Assembly: GCA_022376465.1 (NCBI GenBank)
Contig: JACDTU010000012.1
Location: forward strand, 62,001-126,000
Source: Cubamyces lactineus
Lineage: Eukaryota > Basidiomycota > Agaricomycetes > Polyporales > Polyporaceae
Length of the DNA stretch: 64,000 nucleotides
Reading direction: 5' to 3'
Shown here: positions 11,728 through 21,851 of the stretch, one piece after another
Numbering within the stretch: position 1 is the first letter of the stretch
How the letters are laid out: every line of letters starts with the position of its first letter
Translations under genes and position numbers: made by a program
The notes under the pieces: model-generated
Database searches by the model: none
Told to the model about the DNA's origin: nothing
The model's input: only the letters and a program-made list of their open reading frames with translations

Positions 11728-12925
11728 ATGGCTACCACGCAGGTGAGGCGCGAATTCTTCTTGGCTGCGTTTTGGATGGCGCCGTAGAGAGAGGTGGAGC
11801 CCTGACGCGACGGATGTGTGGACAGCATTACATGTGGGCCGCGGGCCACTTTATCTTGCTGGTGTGCTCCTTCAAGTTCTTCCTCGCGAAGATACTCTTC
11901 CAAGACCCTTCTTCGTGGTGGTATAAGAGTACGTACTTTTCTTTGAAGCTGTCATCATCCAGGAAAGGAGGATTGAGGCGGGGTTTGCTACGTCTAGCGA
12001 GCTTCCTCGGCGCGCTCGTCAGTTATGCCATCGTGTGCCAGTACGTCTATGATTCTCTTATAATTTGCTTCTAGTACTGAGCGAGCGTCCACAGAAAGTC
12101 ATTGGGGGTATGTACCGCCACATCGTCCCGGTGATACATGATATGGACAAATCATTCTTCAGACCCCACAACCGAACCTTGCCTGGGTACGGCGCGCCCT
12201 CCTGGATGAGGTATGTCCATGAACCGATCGGTAGAGCGCATCGTATTGAATGTGGCCGGTAGAACATCCAATACTTCCTCATGGCCTTCTTCTGGTGGAC
12301 TTCGAGGCCCGTGACGCGTACGTCTGGTGAACCTGTACTCCATGGGATTACGCTAAGTCTACCGTCTGGACGATAGTTGCTCTTGTGCCATACGCGATCT
12401 TCTCGCTCTTCCACGCCCTAACGTTCACGCGCACGACGCTGCTACCGCAGTTCCTCCCCCCTGGGCCCCCTCCTCAGCCGGGTGCAGCTCCCACCCCTCA
12501 CCCGCTCGCTAAGAAGCTCCAGGTCTGGGTTAAGGGTACGTCTTCGAGTTCAACCCATCAGTGCTTCGACGCTGACGGGTTGTATAGCCAATTACGATAA
12601 CGCGATGAGGGCTGTTGCTTTCACTGAACTGGTCATCTTGGGCCGTGTCATCCTGGGCATACTCCTCCGTCGCAACGCTCTCTTGACGCCCATCATCTAC
12701 GCCCACTTCTTGCGCCAGCGCTGGTACCAGAGCAAGTTCACACGGGATGCCGTCGCGCTCGTGCACGCGCGCATCTACGCGTTCGTGACCAGCCCCGGCA
12801 AGCCTCCCGTTGTGGCGCAGATCTACACGCAGGTCACGGATCTCACTCGCAGGTGGGCTGGGTCGACGATCCAGGCAGCCGGCGCGGCAGGTGCTGGTGC
12901 GGGTGCTGGTGCGAGGAGGCAGTGA
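11728..12925 (+). CDS. TMEM33/Pom33 (Tts1)-family ER and nuclear-pore membrane protein
   Basis: Multi-pass protein of the TMEM33/Pom33 family, which shapes ER tubules and associates with nuclear pore complexes in yeasts. The spliced reading is MATTQHYMWAAGHFILLVCS, WWYKTSFLGALVSYAIVCQ, KSLGTPQPNLAWVRRALLDE, IQYFLMAFFWWTSRPV, LALVPYAIFSLFHALTF, ANYDNAMRAVAFTELVIL and HFLRQRWYQSKF, with a Gly/Ala-rich tail ending GARRQ. This order of hydrophobic blocks and the SLFHALTF segment are typical. Seven introns are needed. One exon is 13 nt (12095-12107), coding KSLG with its neighbours. The first intron boundary (acceptor near 11824) was chosen because only it keeps the frame into the first membrane segment. 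Confidence 0.88.
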
Positions 12926-13148
12926 GCGAGCGCTGAGTGCCTCCTTCCTACAATATTGCTGTCTTCTCCTTGAACATTGCTTTGAGTGGGACGATAGAAT
13001 GATTCAATGCTATGTGTTTATATAACGACCTCACGCCTTGATGTTCAGTCTCCGTCTTGCGAACCGCGCTGTGCAAGTGAGGCTGGCTCCTCTCCGCTCC
13101 TGTCTCTTGGGGCCTTCTATGCCGGTATGTATGACGTCACGCGTCATG

Positions 13149-13156
13149 TATATAAA
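13149..13156 (+). promoter_or_regulatory. TATA box of the small membrane protein gene
   Basis: TATATAAA lies about 80 bp upstream of the ATG at 13235. This is a normal distance for a fungal core promoter with a short 5' leader. Confidence 0.6.
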
Positions 13157-13234
13157 CGCGACCCGCGAAGCGGCAGAGACATCGACTCCTGAAGCGCATC
13201 CGCACATCTACCACTCTCACACGTCTAAACCACA

Positions 13235-13605
13235 ATGTCTTCTGTCTCTTCTGCCGTCGGGAACCTCGTCCAGGCCCTTGCAGGCATTGGAGCGTCCCTG
13301 CTGAATTCCGTGTTCGCTGTCATTCAAGCCATCTTCGCGCTCGTCCAGGACTTTGTGGGCAGCGTCCTGCAGCTCGTCCAGGCGTTCATCGCCTTCACGG
13401 CGGACCTCTTCCAAGGTGTAGTAGGATTTGTTGCCGGTGAGTATAATTAGCGGGGGCCGCAAGTAGTAGAGCGCGCGCTGACAACTCCGTGATGGGTCGA
13501 CTTCGCTCAGCCAACTTCTTTGGAATACTCCTTATTGGCGGGGTGTACTACTGGTACACTCATCGACAGGGAGGACGAAGCACGTCGCAGAAGCGGCTGA
13601 CTTGA
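13235..13605 (+). CDS. Small hydrophobic membrane protein, unrecognised
   Basis: Two exons (intron about 13438-13510) encode about 100 residues. The first exon is a long amphipathic/hydrophobic stretch with a heptad-like pattern and no charged residue until Asp49: NLVQALAGIGASLLNSVFAV, QAIFALVQDFVGSVLQLVQA. The second exon adds a clear membrane segment, NFFGILLIGGVYYWYTH, and a basic tail QGGRSTSQKRLT. The good ATG context (CCACAATGT), a TATA box and a splice site that preserves frame all argue for a real, probably well-expressed gene. I do not recognise a family. A tail-anchored or mitochondrial or ER membrane protein is a guess from hydropathy only. Confidence 0.72.
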
Positions 13606-14075
13606 TTCCGAGATGGTGAGTAGAACGGCTGCATGCCGGTAAATGTCGTAACGGCCTCCGCCTTCGGGTCGGAAGCGAATTATGACAAGTGGCTGACTGG
13701 TCGTCTTTGCAGTAGTTCGCTTGTGACTGTATGAGTAGTGCTTGTGTACGAGTACGGTGTACGAGTAATTATGATGCCGTTGCATGTTCTGCGCCATGAT
13801 ATGTTGTACAATGTGCGAGAGTAGCCGCTCGGGCCAAACAGGAAAAAACAGGCGCCAGAAGACGGGAGAGGATTTGAAGAGAGGTTTGTTGAAAGCAGCG
13901 ACGACCGAGCAGCGACCTCGGGCGAGTTGGGTCCATGTCACGAATTCCGGTGCCAGCCCACTCACCCTCGTACAACCGTAGCGCAGGCGCTCAACGTGCT
14001 GCCTCTCCCATCCCCTTCCCTGCTGAACGCGCCGTCTCTCCTCTTCCTCCCTCTCGCCACCACACCACCGCATCC
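13606..14075 (+). other. Intergenic region before the CBS/PB1 gene
   Basis: Holds the 3' end of the small membrane protein gene and the promoter and CT-rich leader (about 14000-14070) of the CBS/PB1 gene. A stretch of short GTACGAGTA-like repeats sits near 13745-13770. No gene seen. Confidence 0.45.
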
Positions 14076-16539
14076 ATGTCCACGCTCTCAGGCTCGGCCG
14101 CGGACACCCGCAAGAAGCAGAGCAAACGCGACGAGGTACGTGTCACCTGTTCCCTCCCTTCTCCACGGGTGTCCCATTCCCTCTCGGGCGACGAAATCTG
14201 CCACCTCCATACATAATGACACGCCCGGAACACACGTGTATCCGGCCCAATGTCCTCGACGCCCACCTCCCCGTCCCCTGCCTCCCCAGAGCGCAGCGTC
14301 GCCCCCGCGCATTCCCCTTCCAAGCGCCGCACCCCCCTTCGCCAGCAGACTGGTGCTGATGGCCCGTATGTGCAGGCGATCCGCAAGAAGATCGAGTCCG
14401 AGCTCTCCCGGAAGCGTACCATCTCCACCACCCAGCATCAGAGCGGCCGCAGGCGCAGAGACAAGCCCAATGTCCAGAAGGGCACCGTCGCTGCGCTGAA
14501 GCCGAGCCCTGCGCTCACTGTCCCCGAGAACATTACCGTGTCTGAGGCCAGCCAGCTTTGCGCGGCTAAGCGGACGGACTGTGTGCTCGTCGTGGATGAT
14601 GACGAGGGCCTGAGCGGTATCTTTACGGCCAAGGATTTGGCTTACAGGGTGCGTGCTCAGCAAAACACTCTGTCATGCTGTTCTCACTGTAAAGCAGGTC
14701 ACGGCGGAGGGCTTGGACCCGCACATCACCCCCGTCAGCCATATCATGACCAAGGCCCCGCTGGTCACTCGGGATACAACTAGTGCGACTGAAGCGCTCC
14801 AGCTCATGGTCCAGAAGCACTTCCGGCACCTGGTGAGTCCTCACTATGTGTAACCTTGCATCGGTGTCTAAACGGCCACGCTATCTAGCCCGTCTGCAAC
14901 GAAGAGGGCAATGTTGTCGGCCTGCTCGATATCACGAAGGTCTTCCACGAAGCCCTGGACAAAGTCGAACGGAGTTCGTCCGCCTCGGAAAAGCTGTACA
15001 GCGCGCTCGCCGGTGTCCAGTCCGAGCTCGGCGCCGGTCTGGGCTCAAACCCACAGGCAGCCGCGATGCTTTCCTACGTCGAGGCCCTCCGCGAGAAGAC
15101 CGCGTTGCCGGACTTGACGACCGTCATGGACTCTCGTACCCAGCCTGCCACGGTCGGCCCGAAGACGACCGTCCGGGACGTTGCGAAACTCATGAAGGAG
15201 CGTCGCACGACTGCCGTGTGCGTCATGGAGCCCGCTGCGCCCGGCCAGACGGGTGCTCCGAAGATTGCGGGTATCTTCACGAGCAAGGATATTGTGCTGC
15301 GTGTGATTGCGGCTGGGTTGGACGCGTCGAGGTGTAGCGTGGTCCGTGTGATGACCCCTCATCCCGATACGGCTGCCCCTACGATGACAATCCATGACGC
15401 GCTCAAGAAGATGTACAGTGAGTGATAGGTCCTCTTTAGACCCAAACAATGACTGATTGTTCGTTTCTTAGCCGGACATTATCTCAATCTCCCCGTTGTG
15501 GAGGCAGATGGCCGCCTGGTCGCGATCGTGGATGTCCTAAAGTTGACATACGCTACTCTTGAGCAGGTGCGCGATATTGCCACTCCTTCAGAAGCATTTG
15601 TTCTGATGCGTGTTTCAGATGAATGCCATGTCCGCAGAAGCAGCCGGAGAGAACGAGGCTGAGGGCGGGCCGATGTGGGGACGCTTCTTCGAGTCTCTCG
15701 GTGCCAACGAGGACACGGAGTCGATGGTGTCGGGTTCTCACTATCCCAACGACACTCCCTCGCGTCCGCGCCGTTTCTCTCGGAGCATGTCTCACCTTAT
15801 CCAGTCCCCGCACTCTGAGGTCCACCCCAACGACTCGGCTTCCGTCGTGGATGATGACCAGGACTCTGCTCTTGCGGGCTACCCCAAGCATGAGAACGTG
15901 CCTTCGATCGTCGGGCCTCCTGCGCCTATCCCCCCTGTTGATGACGGGACGTATGTTTTCAAGTTCCGCACCCCCAGCGGACGTACGCACCGCTTCCAGG
16001 CCCGTCACGACAACGTTGAGATCCTGCGCGAGATCGTCGCTGGCAAGCTCGCGACTGATCCCTTCTTCACCGGGTACAAGACTTCGGACCCGTCCGAGCT
16101 CCCTCCGGACCCGACGGACTTCACGCTCTCGTACACGGACGAGGATGGTGACATCGTGCTCATCACGTCCGACTCGGATGTCAGCGATGCTGTCAAGATC
16201 GCGCGCTCGACCAACACCGATCGCGTCGTGCTGTTCATCCAGGGTGGCAGGGGCTGGACGGAGGTCATGGCGGAGAAGAGCGCCGCGCAGGCGGAGGCGG
16301 TTGCTGCCGCGGCTGCGCAAGAGATGAAGGAAGTCGAAAAGACCGAGTCGGTGGTCTCCCCTCCTCCCCCTACCATGTCCGTGCCCCCGACCCCCTACGC
16401 GCCCCCGCCGTACCCCGTGCAGCCTGCGGAGCCGGAGCTGGTAATGGGTATCCCGAAGGACCTATTGTTGCCCGCGAGCATCGGCGCCCTCGCCGCTGTC
16501 ATCCTGGGCGTGTTCACGATCTCTCGTCTGACTCGGTGA
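14076..16539 (+). CDS. CBS and PB1 domain membrane protein (Mug70-like)
   Basis: The preferred start exon (14076-14135) reads MSTLSGSAADTRKKQSKRDE and splices over a 240-nt intron to AIRKKIESELSRKRTIS, the conserved junction of this fungal family. Four CBS domains follow in two pairs: VPENITVSEASQLCAAKRTD to GIFTAKDLAYRV, then HIMTKAPLVTRDTT to VVGLLDITKVFHEAL, then TVRDVAKLMKERRTTAV to GIFTSKDIVLRVIAAG, then VMTPHPDTA to LVAIVDVLKLTYATL. A PB1 domain follows (YVFKFRTPSGRTHRFQA, with the acidic patch YTDEDGDIVLITSDSD). The Pro-rich C-terminus ends in one membrane helix, LLLPASIGALAAVILGVFTI. CBS pairs usually bind adenine nucleotides. The S. pombe relative is Mug70; its molecular job is not known to me. 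Confidence 0.9.
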
Positions 16540-17141
16540 ATAGTACCGAAACGTTGCTGGTAAGCGGCGGTAATCAGTGGATGTGCATGGACGGTGTTGC
16601 GGCGCCGCGGCGGTTGGTTACGGTGTGGATGGCTCTCGGATTCCCGATACCTTACTTTGGATCAATCCCAGTACCCCCTGTCGCGTGCTATATGAGATTG
16701 CATAGTTTAACTGCTACTGTTTTGTCTCCCCTCATTCTTTTGCCCTCTTGACGACCTTGTGCATGCGTAACGAGATAGAAATGCTACTAGACACGACCAC
16801 TCGCCTGCTGCCCAAGGTGTGGCTTATGGGCGCCCAGCAAGTCAAACGGAGGACGGAGTAAAGGTTTTGCACTGCTCTTTATTGGCTCCCACGTGGCCGA
16901 ACGCGTCCCCGAGCACGATCGGTACGCGCCCGTTGGCGTTCTCCAGGCAGCGCTCACTCCGAGTCGGCCTGCAGCCCTCGCTGGTGCCACACACCGTCCC
17001 TCACGCTCGTCGTCCGACCCATTCGCATCTCAGGCCTCTGTGTCTCAGCATTTGCGTTGTACGCACACCACGCACGACACGCGCTAGGCGGTCGTCGTCA
17101 GCAGTACATGTCCGTCCGTCCCCGCGAGCAGCCCTCCTCCG
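16540..17141 (+). other. Intergenic region before SGF11
   Basis: About 600 bp between tandem genes. It contains the 3' end of the CBS/PB1 gene (T-rich stretch near 16700-16745) and the SGF11 promoter. No TATA box, repeat or coding signal beyond chance ORFs. Confidence 0.45.
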
Positions 17142-18769
17142 ATGCCGAAACGAGAGCGCGATGAGGCGGTCGCCGAGCTCGTGAGTGGTGTCTCTGGTGC
17201 CTCCTTTTGCCCTGTGCACGGCTGATGGTAGGGCGGTGGGGACGTGGTAGAGTTCGACCATCTTTGCGGAGATGCTCGAGGAGATCCTCATGGACGTCGT
17301 GCAGCAGTCGCACAAGGAGATCGCCCGCGCCCGGGCGGTGTGCGACGTCTGCCATACGAGGTGCGTGTCGTGGCTGGACCTCCACCGGTGGTCTTGCAAT
17401 ATTGAACCTCGCGCGATATTTTGTAGGTGCAACGCAGGTTTGTGCATTGTATTTTGGCATGTGAGCTCGGTGGTTCATGCGGCTTGTTTGGGACAGTTCA
17501 TCTACCAGGGCCGTCGAACGCGAGTTCGTCTCGGGTGCCCACTCCCAATGGCGACGCACGCGCTGGTGATACAAACAGCCCATCAGGGACAGGGACGAAC
17601 ACGCCCGTGAACGGAAAGGACGGCACAGTCTACCTCGAATGTGTGGAATGTAAACGACCGGTGAGCCTCTCGTCCCCCTCTCCCTCCCTTAACCTTGCCC
17701 GCCTCGTCACTCTCGCGTTCGCCAAGAATAAACCTCTCATGCATCCCCCATGCAGATGGCGGCGAACCGGTATGCGTCGCACCTGGCGAACTGCATGGGT
17801 ATCGGCAATAGGCGCGGGGCTGCGCGGAACGTGACGGCGAAGTCGAAGCTTGGGAGCGAGTTTGGCAAGTCGGCGTCCCCGCGGCTCGCTTCGGAGGCCG
17901 CGCACTTGTCCGATGACGGTGGGAGGCCGTTCCTGCCGCCGCCCAAAGGGAAGGGCAAGGCGAAGGGGAAGAAGACAGGTGCGTGGTACCCGAGGTGTTG
18001 GACAGTATGTCGGGGGCTGATAGACTATGCGTTCTAGACGATATCACCCTCAATGCGAATGGGAAACGGGTACGTACTGGCGTGGGGGTCCGGTGTATGC
18101 CGTTGCTGACAGTATAGTACAGACCGGTTCTCCCTCGATATCGCCCGTCAAGAAGTCCAAGAAGCAGAAGACTACAGGTGGGTATGGGTGGTATATACGT
18201 GGTGGGGCCTGCCCTGACAAGTCGTCCAGGTCCGCCTTCCTCTCGGGTCAAGCATGACCCAGACTCCCCTGCATCCCCAGCTAATGTAAGCCCCCTTATG
18301 TCGTGTGCGCTGTGCTATGAATCGGAGCTGATTTTACCTCTCTTCTTCAGCTGTTACCAGTCGTACCAGGTGCAACACGGGTGCCGTCACGGCTACGGGA
18401 GTCCTCCATCGCGTCTTCCCTCCAGCGAGATCACCGCTCGTCTTCTCCGGACTCGCCCACTCGGCTCTCTTCTCCCGCCCGCTCCATCTCCACACAGGCG
18501 TCCACGGTCATACGGAGCCCTGCTATTAGTAGCGCAACCATCAAGACGAAGCAGACGAACGGGAAGGGCCGCGGCGCGCCTGCCCCGCCACGCCTGCCCA
18601 GCCCTCCTCGCCCTCCACCTCCCGTCCCTATCATCCGAATGCCAGACACAGACTACCTCGTCGGTAAGTTACTGTAGAACTCCCGTAACCCTACAATGGA
18701 GATGCTGATGGTGAAGCAGACGTAGAGGGGGAGGAGACGGGCTCTTCCACTGACACCGACAGCGACTGA
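17142..18769 (+). CDS. SGF11: SAGA-associated factor Sgf11, deubiquitinase module
   Basis: Sgf11 tethers and activates the Ubp8 deubiquitinase module of the SAGA coactivator, which removes ubiquitin from histone H2B. The N-terminal helix reads ELSSTIFAEMLEEILMDVVQ followed by CDVCHTRC. The hallmark zinc finger is CVECKRPMAANRYASHLANC, matching the Sgf11-type C-X2-C-X13-H-X3-C finger. The rest is basic and low-complexity: a GKGKAKGKK run, a bipartite nuclear signal (KKSKKQK), then Ser/Pro-rich sequence ending in an acidic tail, STDTDSD. Fungal Sgf11 is usually shorter; the long disordered tail seems typical of mushroom proteins. Eight or so short introns include an 11-nt exon at 17427-17437. 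Confidence 0.9.
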
Positions 18770-19638
18770 TGAGCACCTGTGACCGCGGACTGGCCCCGGG
18801 GATATTTATCGCATGCTATTGCCTTTGATTTGTACAGCATCTTCACCTAGTTATATTGGCCGCTCGGGATGCTCAGGATACCACACATCTCGCGTTTGTA
18901 CTCTAGAGTATGTATGCATTCGTCTGACTCGGCTCGTCTGTCTGTTCGAATTCCCGATGGACGATGGGTCCCACCTACAAATGAACCCCGACGTCTGTCC
19001 TGGGGCCTGCATAATCCCGATTTTTCGATGCTCAAACAAAGGAACTGGTACCGTGTGAGGTGCGTCTCCGGCTGGCAACTGCGTCCACCGCTCACTGACG
19101 AACTGTCCAGCGCAATCCTTCGATGCATCATCACTGCTGCGCGCGTGGGGACGGTAAGTGTTGCTGCCCAACTGGACTCATCTCTATGTTGATCAACTCT
19201 ACCAAAGAATCTGAGAAGCCGCCCGGTGGCATCTCGTCGTTACCTTGCTAGCTCTTACAAGGTAGCAGCGTTGTCTTGAACGAGTTCTCTGTGCGGCGGA
19301 CACCGCGACGATCTGACACGAGTTCAGAGTGCCAACGCTTCTAAATCGTCAGACTCGTTTGTGCAGAATCTGGCTCCTTCGAAAGCTGCCCAGTTCTCAT
19401 GGCGATATCTCACACAGACAGCTCTTGATACTGCAACGTGAACATCTTTCGTCAAAGGAACGAATGCTAACAGTGATAAAGGGTAGTCGCTAGAGGTGTA
19501 TAGAAAGCCTGTTGTGACGCACGGGAACTGTGGGCAACGACTGAGGTCTCCTCACTGTCTCCCATGTCTTTCATACACTCCTTGAATTTCATCTCTTCAG
19601 GAGATACAGTAGCGAACGGTTCACAAGCTGCATTCTAG
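18770..19638. other. Intergenic region, Sgf11 3' end to multi-pass protein
   Basis: About 870 bp. The first exon or exons and the promoter of the multi-pass protein must lie here, because the exon at 19639 follows an in-frame TAG that fits an acceptor (gcattctag). An ATG at 19565 opens MSFIHSLNFISSGD, but the remaining gap to 19639 is too short for a normal intron, so the 5' end is unresolved. Confidence 0.4.
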
Positions 19639-20941
19639 CTCATCGGTGCCATCTTGGACGCGATCACATACGGTGAGCACTAGTCGGTGCAACTTTCCTG
19701 ATCTTCGACGAGTTTGACCAGTGCCCTAGGTTTGCACATAGCGGTCTTCGGGCAATGCGTGTCCTACATCCTTCCTCGGGCCATACGCAGTTGCACGTGG
19801 GGCGCCATAGGACAACTTGTCTACGTCGCCACGATGTTCCTGATTGGAACCACTCATTTGGCTTGTAACACGGAGCTGGCGTTGCTCATGTTCGTTAATC
19901 ACCGTCTCTACCCCGGGGGACCGAGCTCTTGGTTAGCGTCGCATACGGAGACCGTAGTGAATGTTATAGGCATCGTCACGTTCATGGTCTGTGCCTTCTT
20001 GGCCGACGGGGTCCTCGTGAGTGGTTCTAGCATCGGTCTTAGCTAGGGTATTGCTAACCAGACACTGTAGCTATGGCGTGCCTACGTCTTGTGGGACTCC
20101 CAGATCGCGATCATGATTTTGCCCCTTCTGCTTTACCTGACCGCTACGGGTACGAAGTTTAGCTAAGGCTCTATCGGACAATTGATCTGACGTGCAATAG
20201 CTCTGTCGGTCCCGACGTTCCTTCAGTTGACGCGTCCTCATATGGCCATCTGGCATCACACCTCCACCCCTTTCATCATCCTCTATTTCTCGATATCCTT
20301 CTCTACAACCACACTGCTCCACCTACTTCTCGTCGGCCGCTTGGTATATATGAGCTCCCGTTCGAGGTGGAAGGGATCCGCGGCAACATACGTGTCAATA
20401 TACGCGATGATCATCGAGTCTGCCGTGCCCTACGCGGTCATCGGCCTTGTCTTCCTCGCGACTTACGCCAAGCGCGGTAACGCCCGACATGCCGTACTTC
20501 CAGTCCTCAGCCAAGTCATGGTACGTCCTACCCTCTTTGACAGTCAACTCATACGCCATTTACGTCTTGAATTTTCAGTGCATCAACCCGGAGCTCCTAG
20601 TACTCTGCGTCGCACAGCGCCGCTCGTTGGCAGAACTCGCGATTAAGACTACTGTTGTGCTTCAACGCACACCGTTCATGCAACTGATCGACTCGCACCC
20701 GGATGTACTACCGACGACGCCTAACATCGTGGCACCGCGGCCGTATTATGGCTGTACTTGTGCCTCACGCTCTTTTTTCCGCCGCACTTGCCTGCCGCAC
20801 CATGGGCCAATGAGTGCAGTCCCGCTTCAGTCAGTGAGTTGCTCGTCCAGTATAACCCCCGTTTGTATTGCAGAGTATGCCGCAGAGTATGCAACTGTCT
20901 GCCTTGATTCACCGTCTACTGTCTATAACCATGGACGCTGA
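19639..20941 (+). CDS. Multi-pass membrane protein of a large basidiomycete family, both ends uncertain
   Basis: Spliced exons encode about six or seven hydrophobic segments: LIGAILDAITYGLHIAVFGQ, then LVYVATMFLIGTTHLACNTE, a loop with YPGGPSSWLASHTE, VVNVIGIVTFMVCAFLADGV, LLWRAYVLWDSQIAIMILPL and YVSIYAMIIESAVPYAVIGL. The motif of an acidic residue, then (L/I)xWRxYVxW, and the PGGP loop are shared by a very large set of mushroom-specific membrane proteins, often called putative 7TM proteins. No function is established for them. Introns are at about 19674-19730, 20015-20070, 20151-20200 and 20521-20578. The upstream exon is unresolved. The C-terminus after QRRSLAEL is polar and may end before the frame's stop at 20941. 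Confidence 0.75.
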
Positions 20942-21851
20942 GCAATGCGTTCCGTCCATCCGAGACTACTCACCCGCGGCCCTAGCTCGTAGAGCGCCTA
21001 TGAACTGTGACCGTATAGTGAGATCCCAAATCCTCCGTTGGGAACTTTACAGGCTGATTCACCAGTACTTTGAAAGTCCATTCCCAGGCTAGTAGCAATT
21101 GAGCCACTCTCAGGTAGTGTGTTCATCGTGATCTGATACATCCGGAGTCCTCGTACTAAACTTTATGAGTAGACACCGCCACACGTAGTTGAGCATTAGC
21201 ATGATCATTGCGGCGTGCCGCCATGGGTGCCACCGGTAGCGTCACTGTGTCCGAATCACCTTAGACACTGTCGTCCGTCTTCCATTAACGCCTTTCCTCG
21301 AAATATACGGTGAACGTCGATCTAAAGCCACGGGAGATCGCGTTAGAAACACCGACCTAGGATCAACTGAGGTTGAAGGTCAACTCTTCCATCTGTACGT
21401 GTATCAAGATAGTCGCAGCCGTGCGGTCGCACGAGGCCAGAATAAAGCTATACACACAGCACTTAGCAACCCCGTGCATTGCCTACCAACGACTAGACAG
21501 GTGCATCATGTCCCGTCAATGAAGGATCCTATAGCAACAACAATGTCTGACAGACTTGGTTACTATATAGACCTTGGCCTTTCCCAACCCTCTCTGGCCA
21601 CGTAAATGGACCCTCCGGACGACCACACGACCCTTTGCTTCTTCTAGACTTGCTATAACCCCCCAAGAATATTGAAAGATAGCGATGGTTGCAGTTACCT
21701 CAGTGTATCTATAGATTGGTGTACGATAACCCGTAGTAGGACATACAGATTCACTTTTTTGATCGGCACCAGCGAACTACCGCAGCACCTCGTCATTAAC
21801 GACCGCAGGGTCTAGCGAAGAGAGCAATGATACGATGAATCACCGAAGAAC
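20942..21851. other. Convergent intergenic region, no gene seen
   Basis: About 900 bp between the ends of the multi-pass protein and the MFS gene, which converge here. Short chance ORFs only. No repeat or structured RNA recognised. Confidence 0.45.

Noticed and set aside
11810..11850. Apparent frameshift near the start of the TMEM33-like gene
   Set aside because: An acceptor at about 11824 (gtgtggacag) lets the first intron remove the shifted part and gives a clean N-terminus, so no break is needed.
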